From a virus: a DNA stretch of 64,000 nt. The notes under the pieces are model-generated. The model was not told the origin of the DNA. It saw only the letters and a program-made list of their open reading frames with translations, and did not search any database. Positions 19,701 to 26,000 of the stretch are shown one piece after another (position 1 is the stretch's first letter; each line of letters starts with the position of its first letter). Both the position numbers and the translations under genes were made by a program. The stretch covers positions 1 to 64,000 of IMG/VR virus record IMGVR_UViG_3300001848_000349, one strand, 5' to 3'.

Positions 19701-22405
19701 GTTACGGTAGGTAGTGAATTTAAATTACCTGCTGTAATTACTGTGGTTACAATAGATGCTAAAGTATCAATAGCACTTCTTACGTTAGCACAGTTAGTTT
19801 CTTTTACATTTAATTTTGTAGTTGGATCAAACGTTAAAGAAAGATCTCTAAATGGTTTAAATGTAGAATACTTTCCTTTTAAAGGAAGAGAGTTTGTGAT
19901 AGCAAGTTTAGCAAAATCTCTAGCTTTGTTGAAAGCAGCAACTGATTGTGCTTCATCTCCAACTAATCCACCAGAAATAGGAGCACCAGAAACGGAATTG
20001 AAATATGATTTTGCTACAGCAATACTATTTCCATTTCCACCATCATATAAGTCGTTAGCAATTCCTCTTAAGAAATACTTAACATCTCTCCTACATTTTG
20101 TTTGAAGACTTAAATTTTGTTGACCCCAAGTAGCAGCATATGAAGATTCTGTCCATAACCATCCAATGACTTCATCGGCAATATAATCTAAGTTCTTGTA
20201 AATTAAGTTTCTAGAATCTTTAAATCTATATCTGGTTGGATCTGTTCCAGGATAAATGAAGTCTGGATATTTGGATGAAATAGCGCCAGTAATTTCTTCA
20301 GCAATAAAATCTCTATTATTTCTTATAAATGTTACGGCATCTAACCATCTATAAGAAGTAAATACAGAATCTGAGAATCCGTATGGTGAGTTTAAGAGCG
20401 TTAATTCAACATAACTTGTTTTAGATCTTGCTGTACACTTACCAGCAGGAGGTAAATATACAGTGTTATGATTTGGTCTAAGTTGTTTCTTAATTACAAT
20501 TCTTCTTGAGAAACCATCAGCATCATAGAGAACTTGATCAACTCTTTGATAACCAAAGAATGATGCTAATTCTGCTGGAGCATTTGCTGGTTTTGTGATA
20601 TTAACAATATCAAATTCTTTTAGATCATGTAATCCAGAGAATTTAAAAATAACACCACCACTTCCAGCAGTTGGTGTTCCTAGATCTCCAGGAGTTGGAT
20701 ATGTTGTCCATTGAGTGCTGTCAATAGATTCTACAACATAATTTCTTACTTCTCCATCAACGTATTTTACAACTTCACCTTCTGCTCTTGTTGATGTAAA
20801 TTTACCTGCTTTAGCAGTATAAATGGTATTTCCTATTTGATAGGAAATGTTTTCATCAGCAATATATGAGAAAGCAGGAGAATTTTCTTTTACTGTAATG
20901 TTTAAAGATGCCTTTGTTTTATCACCAACATAAATGTAAGCACAAGTTCCTTGTGTTGCTGTTCTTGGTGTAGAGTCTTGACCAGCAAAAGGAACTGTAC
21001 CAGAATCTCCACCTACACTAACACGGTAAATAGAATTATTTACAGATACAACATCACCAACGTCATAAGTAGCATTAGCACTCCAAGCATAATCTGGAAT
21101 TGGAGTGGCAAAAACTATAGAGGTGATCGTAGAAGTACAAGAAGTTGTATCACCTAAAATGATACCATCAGTAGCACTACCAGCAGTAGCGGCAGCAATA
21201 GCTGCCTGTAGTGTTGTTATATCTCCATTATGTTCTTTAATTTCAAGTAAAGCAGTTCTTTGACCGAACATTTTATGTCCGATCGGGAAGTTTCTTTTAA
21301 ATGCTTCACCACCAATCTCTTCATCAAAATAAAATCTTTGCTTGTCATCAAAAACGAAAGCAAAGTTAAATGTGTAAGCAGGATTACCTTCCGAATCTAA
21401 AGCATCACGGAAAGTAATACCATTCATATAGTTTTGATTACTGGCTTTAAACATATGTTTGCCAGGATTCAATGGTCTTACGATTACAAGACGTAAGTTG
21501 TCACCAATTACGGAACATAGTGGTGGAATTGAAATTGGGTTATCTTCATAATATTCACCACCAGCAACAATTAGAGTTTCTCTACCAGGAGTAGAAGCAG
21601 CAATCTGAGCAGCTCTTTTGATTGTTTTTACTGGTTTTGCTGGAGAACGACCATTGTTTTGATCGTTTCCAATTTCAGACGAAACGTAAACACGACCACC
21701 TACGTCATTTGTAGCAACGTTATATACAAATTGAGTGGTGGCAATTCTATCACTTTGATCGCCTAGTGGTGGAGTGATCGATGTTGGGTATAAAGTTTCT
21801 CCGTAATATGGAAGATTTGGATTGGTTAAATTAGTATAAGAAACTAACTCAGGAGCATTTAATCTAATTTTTGGAGTTACGAAATTTCTTACACTTAGGT
21901 TATTAACAGTAGCACTATCACTAATAATAGATGAAGAAGTTCTGATAGCACCTAAAATATCTAAGTCATAATCAATACTGTCTAACTCACAAGTAGCTCT
22001 TGCTGTAATACCAGTTATTGGTGCTTCACTAAATGTAATTGTTGGTGGAGTTACATATCCTAAACCTGGATCTACGATAACTACGGAAAGAATAGAACCA
22101 GTATCAGGATCTCTAACAGCACTTAGAACAGCTGTTTTAGCATTTGGGTTATTACCAGTTGGAGCACTCGCTGTAACTGAAGGAGCATCAAGATAACCGC
22201 TACCTGGATTGGTGATGGTAACTTTAAAAACTTTTTCACCAGTTTTATTAATACCTACTCTCGATCCAGTTTCTTTCTTTATAATTCTTACAATTTCTTT
22301 ATTATTGCTTCCTAAACCAGAGCTAATAGTAACAAATTCTTTACCATCAATATTAAGCTGATTAGCTTCAATTTTTTCCTTGCTTGGATTAAACTTTAAG
22401 CTCAT
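1778..22405 (-). CDS. Giant repeat-built tail fibre / virion structural protein (6875 aa)
   Basis: One uninterrupted frame of 20.6 kb, among the largest phage proteins I know of. Order of parts: residues 1-150 with two GxGYxxxPx beta motifs; about 235-345 a pectin-lyase-like beta-helix start (YVSSEIGNDQNNGRSPAKPV, TIKRAAQIAASTPG); about 440-490 a CBM5/12-like piece (DYAWSANATYDVGDVVSVNN), with a second copy near 3870; about 770-3120 thirteen copies of a unit with CKRDxGYFIDA and CANV cysteines; then further helix-like and fibre segments with GSGLDADLLDG motifs; about 5055-5790 thirteen copies of a unit with ILYQSAAGATSKL; from about 6040 a glycine-rich C-terminus ending GGRGHIRVYWY, typical of phage adhesin tips. 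The start has GGAG upstream (ACGGAGTTAATAACAA then ATG) and a TATAAATA octamer further up. Most likely a long tail fibre or host-recognition protein. Its size and exact site on the virion are unproven. Confidence 0.8.
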   Translation of the reverse strand: MSLKFNPSKEKIEANQLNIDGKEFVTISSGLGSNNKEIVRIIKKETGSRVGINKTGEKVFKVTITNPGSGYLDAPSVTASAPTGNNPNAKTAVLSAVRDPDTGSILSVVIVDPGLGYVTPPTITFSEAPITGITARATCELDSIDYDLDILGAIRTSSSIISDSATVNNLSVRNFVTPKIRLNAPELVSYTNLTNPNLPYYGETLYPTSITPPLGDQSDRIATTQFVYNVATNDVGGRVYVSSEIGNDQNNGRSPAKPVKTIKRAAQIAASTPGRETLIVAGGEYYEDNPISIPPLCSVIGDNLRLVIVRPLNPGKHMFKASNQNYMNGITFRDALDSEGNPAYTFNFAFVFDDKQRFYFDEEIGGEAFKRNFPIGHKMFGQRTALLEIKEHNGDITTLQAAIAAATAGSATDGIILGDTTSCTSTITSIVFATPIPDYAWSANATYDVGDVVSVNNSIYRVSVGGDSGTVPFAGQDSTPRTATQGTCAYIYVGDKTKASLNITVKENSPAFSYIADENISYQIGNTIYTAKAGKFTSTRAEGEVVKYVDGEVRNYVVESIDSTQWTTYPTPGDLGTPTAGSGGVIFKFSGLHDLKEFDIVNITKPANAPAELASFFGYQRVDQVLYDADGFSRRIVIKKQLRPNHNTVYLPPAGKCTARSKTSYVELTLLNSPYGFSDSVFTSYRWLDAVTFIRNNRDFIAEEITGAISSKYPDFIYPGTDPTRYRFKDSRNLIYKNLDYIADEVIGWLWTESSYAATWGQQNLSLQTKCRRDVKYFLRGIANDLYDGGNGNSIAVAKSYFNSVSGAPISGGLVGDEAQSVAAFNKARDFAKLAITNSLPLKGKYSTFKPFRDLSLTFDPTTKLNVKETNCANVRSAIDTLASIVTTVITAGNLNSLPTVTTNTTDGENKCKRDIKHVINAVIADLPYGGNALSIEAAKTYINNANNSLYLIDNQHRQSSYAFQLARDYCVLAMRNWKTKINCTFKAGSDVVEVASTLGLVPKMRVYTYNESNEVESDYYIKEVVSPTQFIIWKYATGQSGSDHSFGTGQRPTNLKLTEGQTSFTPLWFDNLVPRTTDYPEFPECTNVASALNSLFTLIQKIVTNNVAYRYFDAANLIESNKDFIAQEVTGWLKDTYKGFAYPLPTFNKNVVTNSAVDAYPAYLQVSSFTNLKVGQLISGANIQDNTYITSFATETSRIYISKAVKGVVENIVVRPDVYLDDSMRFKDASNLIKKNRTYIIEKALAEVGVQYPDFYFPGDDQTNANSRFFDGYRLIQQNKEEIVDTAAAEIAVQYPDFYFPGDVQTNPRSRFFDAYRLIKQNKQEIIDRAAAEIAIQYPDFYYPGDSQTTATSRFKDAYRLIQQNKTSIINTAYAASGGSIPGDTNGTKCKRDLGYFIDAVSLDIAQGGGNVYSRKFIQQYFTNATTPLSNGLVGEEAQSIAAFNKARDEMKKAIANQLAIKDLTVTADPDTGSNTNPASCANVQTAITNLTTLITDRITAGNLTGLPSETTGSIPAGESKCKRDLGFLIDAVALDVFLGGNTYSRKFVQSYFTNATTPLSNGLVGEEAQSVVAFNMARDMMKKAITNQLYTKDLTLTAGPATYGGSGGNIPVSQSGNAASCADVQTTIDTLTTVITGPITAGNLNSLAAKVSGYNDRFQDAANLVYNNKQEIIDRAVAEISAQYSETAWGNNFVIPGDSASNAVNRFKDSYRLIQQNRQEIIDRAAAEIGVQYPDFYYPGDTQSNSTSRFKDSYRLIQLNRQEIIDTAFAQIAVQYPTFVNPSPTKCKRDLGYFIDALSLDIAQGGGNRYTRKFILQYFNNGNPISNGLVGEEAQSNVAFNKARDLMKSAITNQLTIKDLTITADPSPSSGSPSNTNPNSCANVRTAIDTLASVVTSVITAGNVNGLPAETTGTIPAGESKCKRDIGYFIDAISLDICQGSGNVYTRKFVQQYFNNGSPISNGLLGEEAQSIVAFNKARDIMKLAITNQLYTKDFTITADPTTNSNNDETSCANVRTAVDTLTTIVTSVINAGTLTGLPAEVSATITPGETKCKRDVGYFVDAIEKDLKQGGNYNVRKFLTYYFTPDGTTWISAGLNGEQLPSNIAFNKARDVIKGAITNQLYFKDKTITADPLTGSNVSDISCANVRTFVDTLTATVTSTITAGNLGGSTAAQFLAASSQGSPSPNQLKCKRDIGFFTDAVSLDLFTKGNKYSRDFVTQYFTNVSSPLTNGLLGEEGPSVTAFAMANTMMKKAVTNQLYTKDLTLTSGPANYGGGGGNIPVSQSGNAASCTDVQAALDTLSTFINSTLTAGNLLSLDQSTVNTGVFNPGESICARDLGYIVDAVADDVYDGSNWRTINAARYYFQEGNPITNGLSGEENQSVTAFNKARDLMIDAMRNQLLYRDFTITPDAVTNDNYDVRSCANVASNITTLVSIVTTTVTAGNLTALNSITVSRGTYSLNEQKCIRDIKYMIDAVINDITLGSNKNSITYANNYKTGGNGPITFIDGQLIQSLSAFRKTRDLCILAMRNWKEFPQKQYYVKQYADLDYVQDPFVIEDTNIPYCTNVASDITNRFDLIVDILSGNASNRFLDAANQIAINEKFIIEEALAAGENQYPSTSIPSITKCKRDLRFILRAVQKDTILGGNTGITTAADAYISGATGNVTYVNNELAKTLHIYEYAKHLSVAAARNWNFEIRNCTTVNNNNVVTLPNTDGVVLGMRVSANQFRYTNGNTYAYVIGINRTNNTVTLGRSQSLTATAFNASVSTSSATLYFTYSNVGAPWFDAANSIAANKTFIADEAVGYIEDRYPYLTTLTPSTGYLELVSQYNNATCKRDIGYVLDALIHDLRYGGNSETIRAATYYRDAAGHLDSIGNQLIQSIETFKKAKDLAVLAMRNWYINGSNTQYTKQFATSNYVTNSNLLDPAGYPQCSFVESSINSLFQIFIDIITNKSGGTKIDAATLIAKNFKYIAEEALGAANNQYPLINIPNEPKCKRDIQLNMTAWIKDLILGGNSGSIQAAKSYLNSSGAVIYVNDQVVKTRYAFEYAKNLVLQAVTNTLPSTGTYTSETAYKDLTILADPSTGSNTDPASCANIQSTITSLWGILDLVLEQSGAPLPSPTYGTNYNVTVYRSQNIPGIFSGAYFKGTQRPFTDDFITVDSSYPECANVVSTITTIFDILSSVLNGNGLPDIVAQNSYSPIINPGTLYNPTVVQGSGTMIDASNRPVIRGRMINANDIIEVSPYIQNCSIISFLGGGGCEVDGSKIKQINVPRPGLREDGKAKLAPQGKSMVANAFTIISQGGTGYLVNNDGYCQLVSVFCIFCQDGILAESGGYASVTNSASNFGTYALRAVGYRKDPYPFDIGTIGEIATTSAGKTVFKINGLGRKPVENFVMKIDGYSNVVSGIEYYVTVVTGATVGGTGQVSARVEFNDALLLRNNTTGQRVNLNTSELIGKTIRLYRPSIINSSGHSFEYIGSGTDYYGLPENGGQKKEENEQVSQRYGRVYASGTDEAGDFKVGLTVKMQNRTGNIYFTGQVSISEIEFLRIRGGDLIITGFDVSPTMGGAAATNQKLPTQKAVKDFVTNNLGPYFGKPYSNNPIPNALVELGNDGKINLDQIPPIRPFKVYTVGSTNQRLALEGLNAGDIAVQVTRLNDIVSDADIDVDNNQIYTPKTGFSSGQIVTITSSAATPPATNAGPIVEGNTYYIILKAPNYIQLASSPENVIDEVPLTITSAGSGNTGISIATGTVSYILNNDVDSQYLSYAPNIGTVFTTGRLVTGSATGAIGQITSSSFGVVYSIVRATGGDIYQYRTPSVVISAPDQGGGVQATATATVVGTAISSITMTNIGSGYSVAPTVNINVGEIAWSANQSYTVGELINVGLELYEVTTAGTSGTAAFSGQSSIPQPADGGTCFYAYVGERASLQAFVESRVYIKIQNAVKFTDVDTIKSNNSPQRTLDITRVVNISSQNEGNWVPLTSQTIDAGSITTGIISSSRLGTGSANSFTFLRGDQTYKPVVQGIKLPEVKFLRLAYLKSEAGLSYITLERTSLVQTGQKVSGNGILANTIVIDVTVVEGNTRVSISSLITDDILPGQIITFTRTETPLQFESSFTKGGFVDSIFIENSGDAVTTTILSGNSGDNFFTVGDYSGILEDQEVFSSKVPSGALVTSVVPLNPGVDFTATVNIDQTLTQNITNESVTFGVYYNNGTYNNVEIFRTDGGTGTGAKASFTVLGGKITNAVITDGGIQYATDFVVDPIPGILGIGTGAKLRGLVSTQQIYFSNIEVDIKRTTNQTTSLDAFGTVGVSRFLKSQYTFGPNGALTLKTGPESGLDADLLDGKQGAFYLDASNLEAGTLRTDRLSGSYSIDVTGKSGSTARLDSIVDSINAVPAPSAYTQGMTLAVRVSSNFRYNIADRTLENEGDRVSILTLRPSGVGNDAGGGGVKQLAFTDGTPYVNSGGGGSSASPADDVVPNMYLRGSGNLIPTDPTNAWSQWYKVWTSGNDGAGSGLDADKMHGRTRAWYTNALNLDGGSISDARLQPIMSSKKFLNSINLTKYIDFTHYEIYFSNRLNNGDLNYSIGQQLNLYNDNLQNVGQVTIKQIEQKFPLETINTELNYVIYTVSLDTGIIGAATRIGTTGNEQPFTTVRISSFGTYTSATLQDDGTGARLILGRNDSNIVSNNVPANGAIIDFHSSGRNNDYDVRFQVTGGSSDNGTGSLNITGAGFTYNTNTVWHSGNDTDTSGLNANFLQGITKSQVMRSDTDTSTSGNISVGGTTTLTGFLTVNDAAQLADNTVVDPDNYSNKVVAGLIADGGSLSLQGIAGSTGTGRTWAIGNSGSSLYLAIGNGSAANTLATWAQVDADRTIRFFAKDNSSIFYSSGSNDYRIWNENNDGAGSGLDADLLDGRDFNTRDYSILRTSGDHIAGGIYITGGATKYQTSNYGFLLKHSDATGVGTGAGGRLDFVFADDATRSTDTTITTSRTFSFDKSGQLIIPAPQGTAPLTVSSTTKVTNLNADLLDDQTGAYYTNMNNADAGTLSALRGGTGINSYAVGDLLYANATTPTLTKLNIGTAGQVLTVNSGATAPQWVAQSTLTSGQSNTIKITSETATDSSYAIPFFATNVSYTNVLYNTDATTGLFFNPFTGTLTTKIFSGSFTGNASSATAVSVGGAAGSLLYQSGANVTTSLPIGNAGQVLIVNPTANAPLWTNQINITAGNIAGGNQGELLFQSASGTTSKLAVGTSGYILRTNGTGANPTWVAQNTITAGNIDAGSAGQLLYQSGAGATAKLTVGTDGQVLFYDGTNTKPIWRDQSNVTAGNINGGAQGDILYQSAASTTSKLAAGTAGYVLQTGGAGANPSWLAQSSITAGNIAGGTAGQILYQSAAGATSKLAIGTAGQALIVNVGATAPSWTDQANLTAGNISSLAADNFKILYQSAANTTSKLSTGTANQVLISGGSAAAPSWTDQTNITAGNISSGAAGQLLYQSGAGTTSKLAVGTNGYVLTYNTTSVAPQWTDPTTLTAGNITSVAGDNFKLLYQSAANTTSKLSTGTANQVLLSGGSAAAPSWTNQSSLAVGTATNIAAGAAGSIPYQTAAGATAFLALGTSTQVIIGGASAPTYANASSLSVGTATNIAGGAAGSIPYQTAAGATTTLAIGGSNAILTSSGSAPQWTTNTSVTVGTSNNISGGVAGNILYQSGAGATAKLATGTANQVLTVNTGATAPQWVNQSTLAAGTAVSTVPASGNTVGAILYQSAVGTTSGLAAVATGQVLVSAGVNTAPVYQTRSTITDIGAANNLSLTDPTGTFTGQIATTCLAITTAPTGTLTLGNILSGTGVTAGTRISQFGFVVTAGTSGATITAITSTTSSFTVTHSAFPIAIPVGSFVQISGVTPNGYCNGNQTVNGIYGLWLVNSSTTTTTTITNGAVNLGPAFINTNNGPTITPISNGGIGLYTVDTSQSAASTTITHTRSLAFHYQSGSNTSTAINYAGQVTSESNKFGQLNQILRNVGNTPSWTDSHGYIDIPATTTLNLLTVAPYAKWFYIELWSSGAGGGGGHGFRNNTGATGSGGGASGASGGYRSYLIPASSLSSSNSTGTIAAGGLAGVGGLINSVGNTSGTAGGAGSITTLSIPLKTGSTITLSSAPAPNAGGGGGTTTAGVANNSWSTVTSATTSLWGYQDSTDIALAGMNGQNASITATPTQNAWPTESSLSPTSRSLTQTGKAPTGGGAGASLSTAPAILSSGVPANVGSLSYTSSTGTSSTTTAAGTLTTTAVTTGGQAQLIKLTMNTGAALSVGQFINFGATATNAYVVATGWPWPIQIRNITATSTTAITVDTGNVNWQWPGGGTVTISGTTASTGSATQFNQTVTITSSTATGFTASGTGFTNGATMVTSGLAQCNGTGATGGYTISIPLTINAVAASTAATPLLTNLDTAATPGYDLLTTGWAGLGGNGGVSNLHTGNVSVYGQAGGEGGWPGAGGGGGGAARIFTATTTNNGAVTGSIANNTLTVTAITASQTATSGNNATVTGVNASLPGFGILNIGSVSAGAFTTGMTVTGSSLPAGTTIVALGTGTTTGGAGTYIIYGQGLANIGANFTCSGSGQTQAQGMGGSRLALGASLTGTGVAAGTAIKTLPTYSTVSISSITPYWGGAVNPLLMGFVVACSATHGLAVGDLVQIAGTTANTLGTSGVTGWANAYNGYWIVSSVPSTTSFMVYQTWNTGSFIANFTASTANFTVTTATNTIVTGASISCATAGQGPGQSVNSSFFIQARNGGTGAGGGYTLNTGTGISAFTGATIQYALIPGAAGAAGTVLRINNGGVSGSPTTNYIVSGKAQTVASTSIVSAVTAKGGDGGAGGRGHIRVYWY
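5020..7240 (-). repeat. About 13 tandem coding repeats of roughly 50 codons (ILYQSAAGATSKL type)
   Basis: Inside the 6875-codon gene a unit recurs with the pattern TAGNI..G..G.ILYQSAAGATSKLA.GT.GQVL......APSW. I count twelve clear copies and one diverged first copy. Copies differ in length by a few residues and in wording (for example SLLYQSGANVTTSL and SIPYQTAAGATAFL). They look like a beta-rich fibre shaft. The DNA copies are similar enough to promote recombination or copy-number change. Confidence 0.85.
13030..20110 (-). repeat. About 13 coding repeats of a two-cysteine unit of roughly 130 residues (CKRD...CANV)
   Basis: Inside the 6875-codon gene I count thirteen CxRD starts, e.g. CKRDLGYFIDAVSLDI, CKRDVGYFVDAIEKDL, CARDLGYIVDAVADDV, CKRDIGYVLDALIHDL. 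In the closest copies each is followed by a GGN turn, RKFxxxYF, GLVGEEAQSxxAFNKARD, AITNQL, KDLTxTADP and then SCANVxTxIxTL..ITAGNL. Between units lie shorter helical repeats such as YRLIQQNKEEIVDTAAAEI and QYPDFYFPGD. The pattern suggests an alpha-helical domain with paired cysteines. I know no named family for it. Confidence 0.85.
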
Positions 22406-22454
22406 TTGTTATTAACTCCGTAGTATTAATAAAATAGTAGTGCTCTATTAGTAG

Positions 22455-22462
22455 TATTTATA
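22455..22462 (-). promoter_or_regulatory. T4-type late promoter for the giant fibre gene
   Basis: The minus strand reads TATAAATA exactly, 50 bases upstream of the ATG at 22405 and overlapping the last codons of the preceding 185-residue gene. It would give the giant gene its own late transcript. Confidence 0.6.
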
Positions 22463-23015
22463 GGGAAAACGTAGAGGAAACTATCTCTAAATTACAAACC
22501 CATTTAACTGCTTGGGAAGGATTTACTGGATTTCCGACACAAGTAAAACTTACTTGGTTGCCAGAAAAATATGGTGATACTGACCACGTTATATTTTGTG
22601 GAAAGGATTCGATATAAATTGTTTGAAGATTAGAAATTTCTGTAATTACATCATTTGAACATAATAAACATGATTCGTAATTTATAGAATATTTCTTATC
22701 AGTATTTTGTCTATTGATTGCCACAATATTTGCCTTCAAAAAATTAATAGAATTTGAAGGAAGTTGAGGATATAAACTGGTGGCATAATTACCAAGAGTT
22801 AAATTCGTTGATTGAGTATCCAAAGAAGTTGTGGCAATTAAAATATAATTATTCTTCTTCGAATTATCTAAATCATATGAATGATTTACTTCAACCGAAG
22901 TAATATTTTTCAGATCAATATTTCTGCCATCGTTTGCCTCTAAAAAAGAAACAACAATTCCATCATTATCTTCTACGCTGAACCCTTTGCCAGCAATGAA
23001 ATTTTTTCTAGACAT
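22458..23015 (-). CDS. Hypothetical virion-region protein (185 aa)
   Basis: Starts MSRKNFIAGKGFSVEDNDG, five bases after the end of the 3755-codon gene. The N-terminus resembles the short beta segments that open cyanophage fibre proteins, followed by beta-rich sequence with two CxxC-like cysteine groups (ESCLLCSND near residues 115-122). The C-terminus (SGNQVSFTCVGNPVNPSQAV) looks immunoglobulin- or beta-sandwich-like, but this is only an impression. It lies between two giant fibre genes and is presumably translated from the same late message. A fibre adaptor or a small fibre chaperone are both possible. I do not recognise a family. Confidence 0.65.
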   Translation of the reverse strand: MSRKNFIAGKGFSVEDNDGIVVSFLEANDGRNIDLKNITSVEVNHSYDLDNSKKNNYILIATTSLDTQSTNLTLGNYATSLYPQLPSNSINFLKANIVAINRQNTDKKYSINYESCLLCSNDVITEISNLQTIYIESFPQNITWSVSPYFSGNQVSFTCVGNPVNPSQAVKWVCNLEIVSSTFSL

Positions 23016-23020
23016 CTAAT

Positions 23021-26000
23021 TTATTTTCTGATTGAGGTCTTACTTATTTTTGAAGTAAATTGTGTGGCAGTTCCAGTGTATCCTGGTACTTTGCTAACTG
23101 TTATATTTAGTACACCAGCAGTTACAGCCATAGAATACTCAACTATTTTTTGTGATGTGAACACATCATTACTTTCTGAGAAATAAGCATTGTTTGAATC
23201 ATCAACTATACATGTTACTTCAGTGATTTCATAGTCTCCGCCATTTGAAGAAGTTTGAATCAAGACTTTAGCAGATCTATATTCACTTGTAGTAAATATT
23301 GGTATAGTAACGTCAGTAGTAAATGTTAATGAAACTTCGCTCTTTAATGTAAATTCTTTTAGATTTACAAATGTACCAGTGTTGTCTACAAAGGTTTCAA
23401 ATGATCCATCATTTGAATAATCAATTTCTATTGCTCCTAAGGAGCTACCTTGCTTGGTAAATCTTAAGAAACTTACTCCATTAACATTAAGAGCAATATT
23501 ACTTGTTGTAGTTGAAAGAATAGGAGTTGTTGTGAAATCAACTTTAAAGATTCCTTGACTTAAAGATAGATTTGTATTCTGTAACTCAACAATAGGAGAA
23601 CTATTATAGTTATTGATTGTGAGTAAATTACCAGCAGTTCTGGTAGAATTCATTGTTACAGTATCGCCGTTCAATGTCAATACAGAATAGTTTGATCCGT
23701 CCTGACTGAATACTAAATCATACTTCTTGCTAGCACTGAATTTATTCGAGATAGTTCTTACTGTTTCAAGTTCTAATACAGTTCCAGATAATTGAACTGA
23801 ATTTGTACCATTATTGTAGAAGTAGAAAATATTTTCATTAGCGCCTGGTGAAGTTTCGGCAAGTAGATATGTGTTGCCATCAACGTCTCTTACGCCACCA
23901 ATAGAACCCCACTGAGATCCATCATATCCTTCAAATAAAGTTCTTGAGGTATTAAATCTGATTAATCCAGTTACTACTTCAGTTGAAGGTCTTTGAGCTT
24001 CAGATCCTAGAGGAACTCTTAAACCAGTATTGGTATCAATTTTTACAATTCCATTTGTAGATGGTTTGATATTGATACCAGAACCAGATACATCAGTTAC
24101 TGTAAAGTTAATTGTTTGATTACCAAATGTTGCTGTTACAGAATCTCCAATAGCATAACCAGATCCACCTTGAGCAATAACAATGTTTGAAGGAAGTAGC
24201 TTACCACCTGATACAATTAGATTTACTCTACCACCAGAACCAGATCCACCATTGACTACTCTGTTATTGTAAGTTCCATTAGCAACTTGAGCAACATTAA
24301 TATCACTTGTGGTTAATCTTACAAGTACACCAAATGAATTGCTTACATAAGAAGTATCTTGAATGAGTTGGTTGCCAGATAAAGTGATACCTTTCAATAC
24401 TTTTGAATTCTTGGAATATAGATCACCAATACTATTGAGATCACCCGATGCTATATCCAATCCAATGGTTTGAGTGTAATCAGAAGTTCTAGCAACAATA
24501 GCATTATTACCAGTCAATGATCCATTGAATACAAAGTCAGATGATGTATCATTTACATTATAATTTAAATCTCCACTGTTTGATTTTATAGCATTTGTGG
24601 TAAATTCTAGGTTATTTACAGTTAACTTATTATTCGTAGCATCGTGATATAAAGTTCCGCCATCAACTTTAAGATCTCCCTGAACTTCTAAACCTACGTT
24701 TGTTGTCCAGTAATTAGAAGCAGCAGACCAAGTGATAGTTTTATTTGAGCTTGCTTTTAGTGTAATACCACCACCATTAGCTGTAGCATCGGTTGGAGTA
24801 TCAATTGAACCAAGTTCAATATTAATATCATCGACTGTTACTACAGTTGAATTTAGAGTTGTTGTCGTTCCGTCAATAATCAAGTTACCTTTGATTTGTA
24901 CATCACCAGTATTGTTACCTACAACTCCTGGGTCAAGTACAATTAAACTGTTGGCAGAAGTAATTTGATTAGAAACAATTCTGATTTCTTCAATAGTAAC
25001 TCCACCAGTTCCGTTACCTGTAATAGTGATGTCGCCATTTGTATCGGTATTGGTAATTGTATTTCCATTGATATTGATGTTATCAGCATAGAAGTTACCA
25101 ACAACTGTCAATACAGATTCATCAGTTAATTTGCCAAAGTTTACATCGTTAAATGTTTCAACAACACCATTTCCATTTGCTAGGAAAGTAATGTTTCCAT
25201 TTGTATTTGTAGAACTTAATGTGTTACTTGTAATTCTTAAGTTATCGGCATTGAACTGACCAGTTACAGTTAACGTGGCGTTAGTAACATTGAAGTTCTT
25301 AGCAGTTGTTGTTGATCCAGTTCCATTTGGTGTTAATACTATATTAGCGTTTGATCCAACAGAAGAAAGAACATTACCAGTAATCTTGAGCGTTTCAACA
25401 ATAACTCCAGTGGTGTCAATAGAAGCTAATGTGCTTCCTGTCATTCTCAAGTTATTGGCATTAAGAGTTCCAGTGACAGTTAATGTTGAATTATTGACTG
25501 AAGTTCCAATATCAACGGCATTGATTGTAGTGGTCTTGCCAGTACCATTTGGAGAAAGAATGATATTACCGTTAGTGTTTGTTGAACTAATAGTATTTGT
25601 ATTGACTGCTATATTTCCTAAAGTGGATGTTGATGTAACAGTAAGATTAGCACTGATGCTTACATCTTTTGTAGTCGTTGTCTTACCAGTACCATTAGGT
25701 GTTAATACAATATCTCCATTAGCAGTTGTTGATGAAAGAACGTTTGTATTAATCTTTAATGTTTCAATGATAACACCTGTAGTATCAATGGAAGTTAATG
25801 TACTTCCAGTCATTCTTAAGTTATTGGCGTTGAGAGTACCAGTAACAGTTAGGGTTGAGTTGTTTGGTCCAGTACCAATATCAACAGCATTTATAGTTGT
25901 TACTTTTCCTGTACCATTCGGTGAGAGAATGATATTGCCATTAGTATTTGTTGAACTAATCGTGTTGGTATTGATTGCTATATTTCCTAACGTAGAAGTA

